The notes under the pieces were generated by a model. It searched no databases and was not told the origin of the DNA. It saw only the letters and a program-made list of their open reading frames with translations. The position numbers and the translations under genes are program-made. This document shows, piece after piece, positions 1 through 8,504 of a stretch of 64,000 nucleotides of DNA. The stretch lies in the NCBI GenBank assembly GCA_965242535.1, contig OZ251458.1, forward strand, positions 62,001-126,000, written 5' to 3'. Origin of the DNA: VXRD01 sp965242535 (lineage in GTDB: Bacteria; Latescibacterota; UBA2968). Each line of letters begins with the position of its first letter. The stretch's first letter is position 1.

Positions 1-233
1 GAGAGTTGGATCGGGTACTCGGGGAAAATTTTGACTGCGAAGGCATTGACGCACGGGCAAAACAATACGACCGGGAACATTTTACCGCATGGCGCGAGCA
101 AGCGCGAAAAGATGGCATTTACGAAGATGTGATGGCGCGTGTGTACAGCGGCTACGACCGCGTTTGCATCGAAGACATCGCGCCGTGGACAGACGAGAAC
201 GAGCGACAGATCGAAGCGTGGTTGGAGAGGTAG
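1..233 (+). CDS. C-terminal end of an unidentified protein (5' truncated by window edge)
   Basis: The frame is open from the window edge to a TAG at 231-233, giving at least 76 residues. The visible part is charged and rich in W, Y, D and E (it ends EAWLER), with no signal peptide, membrane segment or motif that I recognise. No convincing ribosome binding site precedes the only early start codon, a TTG at position 6, so the gene probably begins outside the window. The IS982-family element begins about 17 bases after its stop. Family unknown; it could be the tail of a sulfatase or a similar hydrolase, but that is a guess. Confidence 0.4.
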   Translation, partial: ELDRVLGENFDCEGIDARAKQYDREHFTAWREQARKDGIYEDVMARVYSGYDRVCIEDIAPWTDENERQIEAWLER

Positions 234-249
234 TGGTCAGCACCTGTGC

Positions 250-1248
250 CAACGCGAATTAAGAGTAGAAAGCGAGTGAGAAGCCCGTCGCGGCGACTCG
301 TCCAAAGACATGGACGAGTAAGCCGTTATAGGATCGTACTTGAGATGCCACCGAGATGTTCGTTTTTCGGTCTATCCAACGGAACACCCCCTCAATGTGT
401 TGGCGGATGCGCGAAACCTTTTGAGAAAAGCGTTTTTCGTCCTCCGTCAAGCGGTCTTGCCCCCTCTTTCGCTTCACAGGCGTATAGAAGGCCATGTTCT
501 GTTCCTTTAAGAGCGTGTCTTTCAAGGTTTGATCGGCGTAGATTCTATCACCGTAGAGTTGTCCTTCAGGCAAAAAGGGCAAGCGGGGCAAGCGGGGTCG
601 CCAGGCGTTCAGGTCATGGTGTGCGGCGCCTGTCAAGCCGATATCATCGGGTTTGGGCAAGCCCTTTGTGCGATAGTGTGCGAGGAGGTGAAGTTTGACG
701 CCGTAATCCCCCATGTTCTTGGACGCGCGCGCACCCGCCTTTGCTGGCAATTTGCTCGGCGACGCGTGCTTTGCCACTGCGTGCCGATTGTGCCAGGACA
801 AGCGGCATGGAATCCACCAAATGGACATGGTGAAAGACATGGCTCAAAGCACGATCCTTGAGGACTTGTTCAATGAGGGGGCAAAGACGTCCGCCAAGCG
901 ATTTAACCGCTGGATAAAGCCCGAATAAGAGGGTAAATGCGGAACCCACGCTTTGAGATGGTCGTGCGTGTCAATGTAAATCGCCTTGAGAGAGGCGTGT
1001 TGTTGCATCATCCCAAACAAAGAGACGGTGAGCCCTTCTTGATCTGTGAACGTAACCGTTGGGTTGTTGCTCAGCCGTTGGCCGTGGATCCACAGATGCT
1101 TTCGAGAGTGCCGACAGATAGAAACATACAAGTGAATGCGTTTGTCTTGCCAATCCATCGCGTTCTGCCTCCTGATTTGAGGGTAAATGGGATTTTACAC
1201 CTCAAAAAAGGGGAAAGACGCGATGGATTCAACTCTTAATTCGCATTG
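250..1248 (-). mobile_element. IS982-family insertion sequence, about 1 kb, decayed
   Basis: The ends form inverted repeats matching at 16 of 17 positions: CAACGCGAATTAAGAGT at 250-266, and the reverse complement of 1232-1248, which differs only in reading CAAT. The length of about 1.0 kb and the transposase content fit the IS982 family. The word GCCAA sits at both ends (248-252 and 1248-1252) and may be a short target duplication overlapping the repeat tips, so the exact boundary is uncertain by a few bases. The coding region is frameshifted. Confidence 0.75.
259..1158 (-). pseudogene. IS982-family transposase, broken by two frameshifts
   Basis: Three overlapping reading frames on the minus strand together spell one IS982-type transposase. 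The N-terminal part (about 1158-870) carries the HLWIHGQRLSNN and GFIQRLNRL stretches. The middle part (about 870-730) carries LVDSMPLVLAQSARSGKARV, with the first catalytic Asp of the DDE site. The C-terminal part (about 730-259) carries YGVKLHLLAHYRTKGLP, LYGDRIYAD (second catalytic region) and the VSRIRQHIEGVFRWI region. Two frame changes are needed, so the copy is probably dead unless the assembly has indel errors. IS982 elements do not normally use programmed frameshifting. Confidence 0.75.
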
Positions 1249-1537
1249 CCAACTAATTCGCTTTTCGAGGCATTTGGATGTGCCAATCCCCGGGCAGAGG
1301 GCATCTTGAGGGGTACGAATGAGCCCATGGTTCGGACCAAACGGCCGGCAATACCGCATCGGTGTAGAGATCAATGCGTCCCAAGACCTGATCAGGTGCG
1401 AATAGTCCGCTGACAGAGACGAGATCAGCCCACCCTCCGAACATTTAGTTGGTATAGATGGCACGGGGGCCTATCCCTACGGTTGATGGGGTTGGGTGGA
1501 CTGACCCTTTCGCCGCTGTTTCTTCGAGGATTAAACC
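1249..1537. other. Intergenic region with a probable MITE end and half palindrome
   Basis: No gene is supported here. CCAACTAATTCG at 1250-1261 faces TTTAGTTGGTATAGAT ending at 1459, resembling the inverted ends of the 407-bp element found at 35.2 and 46.8 kb. The second is followed at once by GGCACGGGGGCC and TATCCCTAC (1460-1480), the right half of the dispersed palindrome. The interior (1262-1440) does not match the 407-bp element. The stretch 1500-1537 is the leader of the C25 gene. Confidence 0.4.
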
Positions 1538-4500
1538 ATGAATCTCTGGCATTGGGTTGTTATCGGCTCGTTGATCGGCGGTGGCGTCGCGCAGGCGGCC
1601 GAGGTGCGCGTGGTGGCGACGGGCGACAACTGGGTGGAGGTCGCCGCGTCCGAGGCGGATTTCGTTTCCACACAATCGCGGTTTGCGAATGCGTTGCATC
1701 GGCCGGGCGCGCCTGCCGTGCCGGTGCGCGGCGCGATCTTGGGCATGCCCTTTGGATCGCGTGCGGTCGTCCAAGTGGTGGAGGCGGACTACGAGGAAAT
1801 CGAAGGGATTGATCTCATGCCCGTGCCGACCATCCAATGGCTCGGCTCTGAAGATCACCCGTTTTCCAGATCGGTCTATGACCGCGATGCCGCCATTTAC
1901 CAACGCCCGGGATTTTACCCAGGCGCGGAAGCCGTCATCGCACACACGGGCGTACTGCGCGATCAACAAGTCGCGGCGCTGTCCCTGCACCCGGTGCAAT
2001 ACGACCCGGTGCAACGCAGGCTTCGGATCGCGCGACACTTGCGCGTGCGCGTGCAATTCATCCCAAGCGCGACCCGGCCCGCGGTTCGGCCCGTGCGCGA
2101 CACAGACGGGTTTGCCCCCGTGTACCAAAAGGGCTTGCTCAACGCGGAACAAGCCCGAAAATGGCGCGGACAGCGCGTAGGCGCGCCAAAGCAGACGCGG
2201 GATTGGTACGACCCCACGGGGACGTATTACAAAATCAGAATTTTTGAAGACGGCCTCTACCGCTTGGACGCCCGTTGGTTTGACGAATCCGGCATCGCAT
2301 TATCGGACTTAGACCGCTTGCAGATATTCTCAAACGGCGAGGAAATCCCCCTGATCATCGAAGACGGCGGCGATGGCGCGTTGGATCCGGGCGATGGCGT
2401 GGTGTTTTGGGCCGCGTTTCGGCGCGCGCCGGATCGGGATTTTGAAAGCGAGTACGGCAAAGAAAACATCTACTTCCTGCGCGTGGGTGGCGAATCGGGC
2501 CTGCGCTACACGCGGGTCGATGGCGCGCCGACAAATAACGCGCCGGAAATTTCGCATTTTTGGTCGCGCAAACACGCCGAGATCGACTCGACCTTTGAAG
2601 CACTCGGAAGGGCGCGCAATGCGGACCGCGATCACTGGTTCTGGCGGCGCACCGGGTCTCCGGTTCGCGCAGGCGCTCCGTCCTTCGATGTGGTCATGCC
2701 CGTACCCTTGCCGGGGCTGGCGCGCGGCGCGGGGGGCAACGCGCAAATTCGCGTGGGCATGCATTCGCTGACATTGAATCAAAATATCGACCCGGATCAC
2801 TACGCGGTCATCCGCATCCAAGACGGGCCGATCATCGCAGAAGCGCGCTGGGACGGGCAAGACGCATACACGGCAACGGGCGCGGTCCCGGTCTCGGCAT
2901 TGTCGAACACCACGCACATCGCGCTGCAAACGCCCGGGGATCCGTCGTTTCCGCTCGAACCGATCCCTTACGTCGATCACGTTTTCTTGAACTGGGTGGA
3001 AATCGCCTATCCGCGTCGCTTTGAGGCTAGAGATGGCGCGTTGCGTTTTTCCTTAGACCCCGCGCCATCGCCCCGCACCGTGTCTATCGCCAATTTTAAC
3101 CATGCGCGGATTCGGGTTCTGAATCTGACCGCACATCAGATCGTCGACCAGGTGCGCGTGGATGGCGATTTGAACGCGACCTTTGAACTCGCGGAAACCG
3201 GCGAGTTTGTGGCGGTGGACGAGACCGCGATGAAAATCCCCGAGCGCGCGACCCGCGACCTTCCCGCTGACCTGCGCGGGTTCTCCGGGGCGGAATACCT
3301 GATCGTCGCAGGCGCGGATTTTATGGACGCCGCCGAGCAACTGGCCGCGCATCGCCGAGCGCGTGGATTGTCCGCACGCGCGGTCGATGTCGCCGATGTG
3401 TACGACGAGTTCTCCTTTGGGCAGGTCGATGCCGAGGCCATCCGCCGGTTCGTACGACACGGATTTCGCTCGTGGGCGACCCGGCCCGTGTACGTGTTGT
3501 TGTTCGGAAAATTCAGCTTTGATTATCGCAACCTATTTGGGGAAGCCCGAGTCGCGCGTGCCAACCTCGTCCCCGGCCTGCCGTTTCAATCGCCGAACCG
3601 GGGCTTGGCATTTACCGACGAGTTTTTTGGCCGCATAGACGACGACTTGTTCATGGACGTGTTCGTCGGGCGTTTTTCCACCGGCCGCGCGTCCCAAGCC
3701 AACACGGTCGTGCAAAAGGTCATCGATTACGACGAGACCCCGCAGGCACAGTGGCGCGACCGCATCTTGCTCATGGCAAATTGGGACGCGGATGATCCGC
3801 GCAAATTCATCGGCACGAGCGACTCGCTGGGGACATTTACCCATGCGATAGGGCTTGAGAATTTCAAGGTTCATCACGACGAAAATACGCCGCCCGAGCC
3901 CAATGCCTCGTCTCGAGAGGTCATTCGGCAGATCAACGAGGGGCGGTTGGTGGTGAATTTTATCGGGCACGGCAGCGCGGCGTCCATGTCCAAATTCTTC
4001 GCCGGCACCTTTCAGCAGGGCGCGTTTAATTACATGAGCCAAATTCAAAACCGCGAACGCCTGCCCCTGTTCATCGGGATGTCCTGCCTGAATGGCTTGT
4101 ACTGGGATCCGCGCATCGTCAGCCTGGCCGAGGAAATGACCGACAAACGCGATGGGGGCGCGATAGCCTACATCTCGGCGTCTTCCCTCGCGTTTATCCG
4201 GATCAACAACGCACTCAACACGGCGCTGTTTCACCACATCTTTGAAAACGGCGCCTTGGCATTCGGGCAGAGCCTCGCGCTGGCAAAGATGACCGAACTC
4301 GCGCTGCTGCCGTCGAGCGAATTGGGCTTGGTGACGATGAATCTGATCGGCGATCCCGCGCAGCGACTCGCCCTGCCATCGGGCCCGGATTTTGTCGTGG
4401 AAGATCTGCAACTGGACAGGCGAGGCGCGTTGAGTACCGAGGACTCGGTGCGCGTGACCCTGCGCGTGGGCAACTGGGGGCTTTTGCCCGACCGCAATGT

Positions 4501-7159
4501 GGATGTGGCCCTCATAGACCGCAATTTGGACACCGGATCCGTCGATACCTTGTTCAGGGCCGCATTGCCTCCGTTTGGCACGCGCGACAGCGTAACCGCG
4601 CTCTGGCGTCTCAAAGACCGCGGCGGACGCCACGCCTTAGAGGCGGTGGTCGATCCGAACGACGCGATAGCAGAAGGTGACGAGTCGAATAATCGAACGG
4701 CACTCGAGGTCGATGTGTTGGGCGCGTTGGTCGCCGTGCCCATCGCGCCATTGCCCAGCCAAACCGTTTCGGACGCGGTCTTGGGCGTGCGATCCGCCGA
4801 GGACAACCGCGATCTCACCGGCGAATTTGAGATCGGCGCGTCCGGGGATTTTCGCGCCCCCGATGTCCTCCGCTCCGGGCCGGTGTCCGCTTCTGATGGC
4901 GTAGTCCTATGGCGTCCCGCAAGCCTGCGCGACGGATCGTATTTTTGGCGTGCCCGATTGTCCGACGGACGGACGACCGGCCCCTGGTCCGATGCGCGGC
5001 ACGTCGTCATAGCGCGATCCGTGCCCGAGCGGGAGGTCGTCTGGCAACAAGACGGCGCGGTGGCCCTAGCGCGCGGTCAGGGCGAAAACCTCATCGCGTT
5101 TGACGACAATTCCGTGGGGCGCACCTCGTCGCCGCCGCCGATCCGCTTCGATGCTGCCGAGGCGTCTTTTTCCGCACAGGACATCGCGGGGACGGCGGTT
5201 CTGTGTTCGGATGGGACCTATTTGTACGTGAAGCGTTTTTACACGGCGCGAAACCTGTACCCCGGCAACGACTTGTTCACGCGCATCGGCACCGGGTTCA
5301 ACGGCACGGTGGCCGGGCAAAATTACGGATTGGTGACGGAGACCCCCATCCGAAGCATCTCCGCGACTTTTCACGGCGACGGGCACATTTATTCCGAACA
5401 CAGCGACGCGCAATCGATCTTGCGGATCTCCCCCGTCACCGGGCAGGTCGATACGGTTGAAGTACCCGACGGATTGCTGGATTTGCGGCGCGGCTTGCCC
5501 TTCGACGCCCATGCGTTGATCACGTCCGACGGCGAGTTTATTTACAACGTGTCCGCAGGGGTCAACGGCGTGCGGCGCGCCGGGTGGACCGTGCGCGTGT
5601 TCGACCCGGCCAAGGCGTGGCGCGTGGTGCGTCAATTCACCGTGGCGCCAACGGAAACCGGATTTGGGTATCTGTTCACCGATGGCGCGATAGCCGACGG
5701 CAAGTTCGTGTATTTGATCGAGTTCGGCACGGGCCTCACGCATCGCGTGCGCGTGGTGGATGCCCACACAGGCGCGTTTGTCCAGGAATTTGAAAGCGAT
5801 CAGGCGCGGACGGATATTTTGAGCGGGCAATACGATTGGGTGAACAACGTGGTGTGGCTCGGGCAGTTGCGCGGGGGCGCGGTCTATCGCTATGCGGGCC
5901 GCGGCTTGCCCGAGTTTGGCGCGCTCATCTCTGCGGCCATTGGCCCGGCGAGCGCGTGGCACACCGCCGCGATAGCCGTATCCGGTGCGGGCAGGGCCGA
6001 AGTCTCGGTATTGGGCGAGGTCGATGCCGATGCCTTCGCGCCCGTGCCGCAATGGCAAAATCTATCGCCCGGCGCGATTGACTTGCGCGGCGTGTCCAAC
6101 CCGCGCTTGAAATTGCAGATCGAATTGTTCGGCGAGGGCTTGAATCCGTCCCCTGCCTTGCAAATGTGGACCGCGACCTACCGACCGCTTTCCGATATCG
6201 GCGTGGGCAATTTGCGGGCCGAACCGCTCGAAGTCGAGGAATTGCAACCCGTCCATCTGCACCTTGATGTGCAAAACCGAGGGCCGCTCAACTCGGCGTT
6301 GGGCGCGTTCATCGCCTTTTACAGCGGGCCGCCCGAGGCCGGGCGTTTGATCGGACGCGCGCCCGTGCCCGAAGACATCCCCCTCGGTCAAGCACTGCCG
6401 ATGCGCTGGGCGTGGCAAACCGCGCAATGGGCCGGGCAACATCTCGTAACGGCGCGATTGGAAGACGCCCAAGGACGACCCGCGTTTTTGGATCGACAGG
6501 TGACGGCAACGGCCCCCGTGCGGATTTTACGCAGTTCCGATCGCGATGTGCCCACCATTGAAATCGCGGCTCTCGACGCGATGGGCGAGGTGCGCGCAGA
6601 GGATTACTTGCCCTCTGCCCCCGAGTTCCGCATCGCCATGCGCGACACCGCGGGCATCGACCTTTCCAGCATCCGCCTGTCGCTCACAGACGAGATTCAA
6701 TACGCATCCGAACACATCACAGACCGCGCGGTCGCGGCCACGACCCTGTCCTTTGTCTATGCGCCGCCCGCGCTCGACGATGGGGCGTACACCCTCGACA
6801 TCTCGGCGTCCGACAGGCTGGGCAACGGGCCCGCCAAAGCCGCGCTGTCGTTCCGCGTGTCCTCGATCTTGTCGATAGCCCAACCCCTCGTCGCGCCCAA
6901 TCCCGTGTCCGACACCGGGCATTTTACCTTTGTTTTGTCGCAACCATCAGAAATCACCGTGCGGGTTTATACCCTTGCCGGCCGCCTCGTTCAAGTGCTC
7001 GAAGAACCCTTTGCCCGCGCCGGATACAACCAAATTTTTTGGGACGGACGAGACGCCGATGGGCGCATCCTAAGCAACAACACGTATCTTTACACCGTAA
7101 CCGCAGACAACGGCGAATCGCAGGCGCGGGTCAGGGACAAGCTCATCGTGTATCGGTGA
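1538..7159 (+). CDS. Secreted C25 (gingipain-like) cysteine protease with FlgD-like C-terminal domain
   Basis: This 1873-residue exported protein starts with a signal peptide (hydrophobic stretch ending at GVAQA, about residue 20). A proregion-like N-terminus is followed by a peptidase C25 domain at about residues 577-950. It contains a GHGSA motif with the putative catalytic His811 and a MSCLNG motif with the putative nucleophile Cys850. Next come a CARDB-like domain (about 950-1065), a long beta-rich region, a second CARDB-like stretch (around DIGVGNLRAEPLEVEE), and a C-terminal FlgD/T9SS-type Ig domain (ITVRVYTLAGRLV then GYNQIFWDGRD). The last domain resembles the sorting tails of type IX secretion cargo. 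It could be a surface protease or a PorU-like sortase; the length and cargo-like tail favour a cargo protease. The start is preceded by AGGA. No operon partner is seen. Confidence 0.85.
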   Translation: MNLWHWVVIGSLIGGGVAQAAEVRVVATGDNWVEVAASEADFVSTQSRFANALHRPGAPAVPVRGAILGMPFGSRAVVQVVEADYEEIEGIDLMPVPTIQWLGSEDHPFSRSVYDRDAAIYQRPGFYPGAEAVIAHTGVLRDQQVAALSLHPVQYDPVQRRLRIARHLRVRVQFIPSATRPAVRPVRDTDGFAPVYQKGLLNAEQARKWRGQRVGAPKQTRDWYDPTGTYYKIRIFEDGLYRLDARWFDESGIALSDLDRLQIFSNGEEIPLIIEDGGDGALDPGDGVVFWAAFRRAPDRDFESEYGKENIYFLRVGGESGLRYTRVDGAPTNNAPEISHFWSRKHAEIDSTFEALGRARNADRDHWFWRRTGSPVRAGAPSFDVVMPVPLPGLARGAGGNAQIRVGMHSLTLNQNIDPDHYAVIRIQDGPIIAEARWDGQDAYTATGAVPVSALSNTTHIALQTPGDPSFPLEPIPYVDHVFLNWVEIAYPRRFEARDGALRFSLDPAPSPRTVSIANFNHARIRVLNLTAHQIVDQVRVDGDLNATFELAETGEFVAVDETAMKIPERATRDLPADLRGFSGAEYLIVAGADFMDAAEQLAAHRRARGLSARAVDVADVYDEFSFGQVDAEAIRRFVRHGFRSWATRPVYVLLFGKFSFDYRNLFGEARVARANLVPGLPFQSPNRGLAFTDEFFGRIDDDLFMDVFVGRFSTGRASQANTVVQKVIDYDETPQAQWRDRILLMANWDADDPRKFIGTSDSLGTFTHAIGLENFKVHHDENTPPEPNASSREVIRQINEGRLVVNFIGHGSAASMSKFFAGTFQQGAFNYMSQIQNRERLPLFIGMSCLNGLYWDPRIVSLAEEMTDKRDGGAIAYISASSLAFIRINNALNTALFHHIFENGALAFGQSLALAKMTELALLPSSELGLVTMNLIGDPAQRLALPSGPDFVVEDLQLDRRGALSTEDSVRVTLRVGNWGLLPDRNVDVALIDRNLDTGSVDTLFRAALPPFGTRDSVTALWRLKDRGGRHALEAVVDPNDAIAEGDESNNRTALEVDVLGALVAVPIAPLPSQTVSDAVLGVRSAEDNRDLTGEFEIGASGDFRAPDVLRSGPVSASDGVVLWRPASLRDGSYFWRARLSDGRTTGPWSDARHVVIARSVPEREVVWQQDGAVALARGQGENLIAFDDNSVGRTSSPPPIRFDAAEASFSAQDIAGTAVLCSDGTYLYVKRFYTARNLYPGNDLFTRIGTGFNGTVAGQNYGLVTETPIRSISATFHGDGHIYSEHSDAQSILRISPVTGQVDTVEVPDGLLDLRRGLPFDAHALITSDGEFIYNVSAGVNGVRRAGWTVRVFDPAKAWRVVRQFTVAPTETGFGYLFTDGAIADGKFVYLIEFGTGLTHRVRVVDAHTGAFVQEFESDQARTDILSGQYDWVNNVVWLGQLRGGAVYRYAGRGLPEFGALISAAIGPASAWHTAAIAVSGAGRAEVSVLGEVDADAFAPVPQWQNLSPGAIDLRGVSNPRLKLQIELFGEGLNPSPALQMWTATYRPLSDIGVGNLRAEPLEVEELQPVHLHLDVQNRGPLNSALGAFIAFYSGPPEAGRLIGRAPVPEDIPLGQALPMRWAWQTAQWAGQHLVTARLEDAQGRPAFLDRQVTATAPVRILRSSDRDVPTIEIAALDAMGEVRAEDYLPSAPEFRIAMRDTAGIDLSSIRLSLTDEIQYASEHITDRAVAATTLSFVYAPPALDDGAYTLDISASDRLGNGPAKAALSFRVSSILSIAQPLVAPNPVSDTGHFTFVLSQPSEITVRVYTLAGRLVQVLEEPFARAGYNQIFWDGRDADGRILSNNTYLYTVTADNGESQARVRDKLIVYR

Positions 7160-7325
7160 GGCGGGAGACGGGAGAGGGAAGAGGGAAGACGGGAGACGCA
7201 AACGCAAAAGACGGGAGAGGGAAGAAGCAAGACGGGAGACGGGAGACGGCCACCCAACCCCACCAATCGTAGGGACAGGCCCCCGTGCCTGTCCGAAGAT
7301 ACGAGGGAAGACGGGAGAAGCAACA
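7160..7325. repeat. GGGAGAC/GGGAAG low-complexity tract plus one dispersed palindrome
   Basis: Directly after the C25 stop lie many imperfect copies of GGGAGACGGGAGA and GGGAAGACGGGAG. A copy of the dispersed palindrome (GGGACAGGC, central CCCCGT, GCCTGTCC) follows at 7269-7294, then CGAAGATACGAG and another GGGAAGACGGGAG. The same purine-rich tract recurs at about 10070, 24365, 46730 and 53925, usually next to a gene end or another repeat. Confidence 0.8.
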
Positions 7326-7445
7326 CCACCGCGCCGCTGATGGACAGATATCGCAAAATTTGACCTTGTTTTTCGATGCGTTTTTGGGTAAAATTGTCGA
7401 GACCATTGCGTAGTTCAATCCAACTTCCCAATGAGGAGAGGTGTC

Positions 7446-7784
7446 ATGACAGATGCAGAGAAGATCGCGCGACTCGAGCAGAAGATCGCCGAGCAGGATC
7501 AACGGCTCATTGCCATCGAGAAGAATGGGGCAGTGTCTGGCGAGCAGGGCAAGCAGAATGCGAAAGAGATTCGCCGCGTCGAACGGCAAACGGCTGACCA
7601 GTTCAAGCAACTGATGAACCTGATGAACGCGGGCTTTAACCGCGTGGAGACGAACTTGAAGAACGACATCATTCGCGTGGAGGAGCGTATCAACCGCGTG
7701 GAAGGGCAGATGATCAAATGGCTGACATTGATCGTTGGGGTTGCGGTTATCATTATCGGCGCGTTGACGTACATCAAAGGATAA
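7446..7784 (+). CDS. Small tail-anchored coiled-coil membrane protein
   Basis: A 112-residue protein of unknown function. Residues about 5-85 are a charged heptad-like coiled coil (KIARLEQKIAEQDQRLIAIE, later NLKNDIIRVEERINRVEGQ). They are followed by one C-terminal hydrophobic helix (WLTLIVGVAVIIIGALTYI), so it is probably anchored by its tail with the coil in the cytoplasm. The ATG at 7446 is chosen because GAGGAG lies just upstream; an in-frame codon at 7431 has no such site. It stands alone between repeats and a toxin-antitoxin pair. The function could be scaffolding; I cannot assign it. Confidence 0.7.
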   Translation: MTDAEKIARLEQKIAEQDQRLIAIEKNGAVSGEQGKQNAKEIRRVERQTADQFKQLMNLMNAGFNRVETNLKNDIIRVEERINRVEGQMIKWLTLIVGVAVIIIGALTYIKG

Positions 7785-7876
7785 GCGGGAGTGCCACTCG
7801 CCATTGAACGAGCCACTTTGGATGGGTGTTGTATTCTTTTGAGGCGAAATGCGAAACGCAAGCCAAGGAGGTGGAG

Positions 7877-8080
7877 ATGGGGGCAAATGTAGAAGCCATT
7901 AAGGCGGCGATTGAAGCCCTGCCCGAAACGGATTACGTCGCATTGAGACAATGGTTCAGTGAAAAAGACTGGGAAAATTGGGACAGGCAGATCGAGGCAG
8001 ACTCCAAATCGGGTAAGTTGGATTTTTTGATTGCCGAGACAAAAAAAGAAAAAGAACGGGGAATGCTCAAGGAGCTTTAA
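7877..8080 (+). CDS. Putative antitoxin of a RelE/ParE-like module
   Basis: A 67-residue acidic and helical protein (EAIKAAIEALPETDYVALRQW, then LDFLIAETKKEKERGMLKEL). Such small proteins encoded immediately before a RelE/ParE toxin usually neutralise it with their C-terminal helix. The ATG at 7877 follows AAGGAGGTGGAG, a strong ribosome binding site. Its TAA (8078-8080) shares one base with the ATG of the next gene, indicating translational coupling. No DNA-binding fold is obvious, so autoregulation cannot be read from the sequence. The role rests mainly on its neighbour. Confidence 0.65.
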   Translation: MGANVEAIKAAIEALPETDYVALRQWFSEKDWENWDRQIEADSKSGKLDFLIAETKKEKERGMLKEL

Positions 8081-8340
8081 TGCATCGGACGACAACACAC
8101 TTTTGGAGAGACTTTGAGAAACTTCCCGAATCTGTTCAAAAGGTGTCGAGACGAAATTTTCTATTGCTCAAAGCGAATCCAAGGCATCCTTCTTTGCATT
8201 TCAAGAAAATTGGTCAATTTTGGTCCATTCGCGTTGGTATTGCCCACAGAGCCCTTGCCGTAGAAGACGGTGAAGATTTTATCTGGGTTTGGATCGGTCA
8301 TCATGACGAATATCAGCGAATGATTGGACAAGACCGTTGA
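8080..8340 (+). CDS. RelE/ParE-superfamily toxin, apparently intact
   Basis: An 86-residue protein with the layout of RelE/ParE toxins: N-terminal helices (HFWRDFEKLPESVQKVSRRN), the family-typical NPRHPSLHFKKI, then the beta strands FWSIRVGIAHRALAV and FIWVWIGHHDEYQRMI. Members usually cleave mRNA at the ribosome or inhibit gyrase; the activity here cannot be told. The start overlaps the antitoxin stop. Of the five toxin-antitoxin modules in this window this is the only one with a full-length toxin frame. Confidence 0.75.
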   Translation: MHRTTTHFWRDFEKLPESVQKVSRRNFLLLKANPRHPSLHFKKIGQFWSIRVGIAHRALAVEDGEDFIWVWIGHHDEYQRMIGQDR

Positions 8341-8444
8341 AGCGATTGCACTCGCCACCAACACATCGCCCCATCCGAGGTCGCGCATGCGGTTTCAGAT
8401 GGGGCGTTCAATCAGTCGTCAGTCCCCGCCCGGCCCCGTCAATC

Positions 8445-8469
8445 GTAGGGACAGGCCCCTGTGCCTGTC
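8445..8469. repeat. Dispersed GC-rich palindrome
   Basis: GTAGGGACAGGC, central CCCTGT, then GCCTGTC: one copy of the window-wide palindrome, lying between the toxin gene and the hydrolase gene at 8505. Its position argues against the longer N-terminal extension of the hydrolase reading frame. Confidence 0.8.
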
Positions 8470-8504
8470 GAAAAAAACAATCGCAAGGTGAGAGGCAACC
8501 GCCG

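Noticed and set aside
259..1158. Programmed frameshifting in the IS982-family transposase
   Set aside because: Two separate frame changes are needed and the family is not known for it; decay is simpler.
1253..1464. Two short minus-strand frames after the IS982-family element
   Set aside because: No motif, no ribosome binding site, and the region carries repeat ends; too weak to call.
2330..6058. Several minus-strand frames of 200-370 codons opposite the C25 gene
   Set aside because: They are antisense shadows of a well-supported 1873-codon gene.
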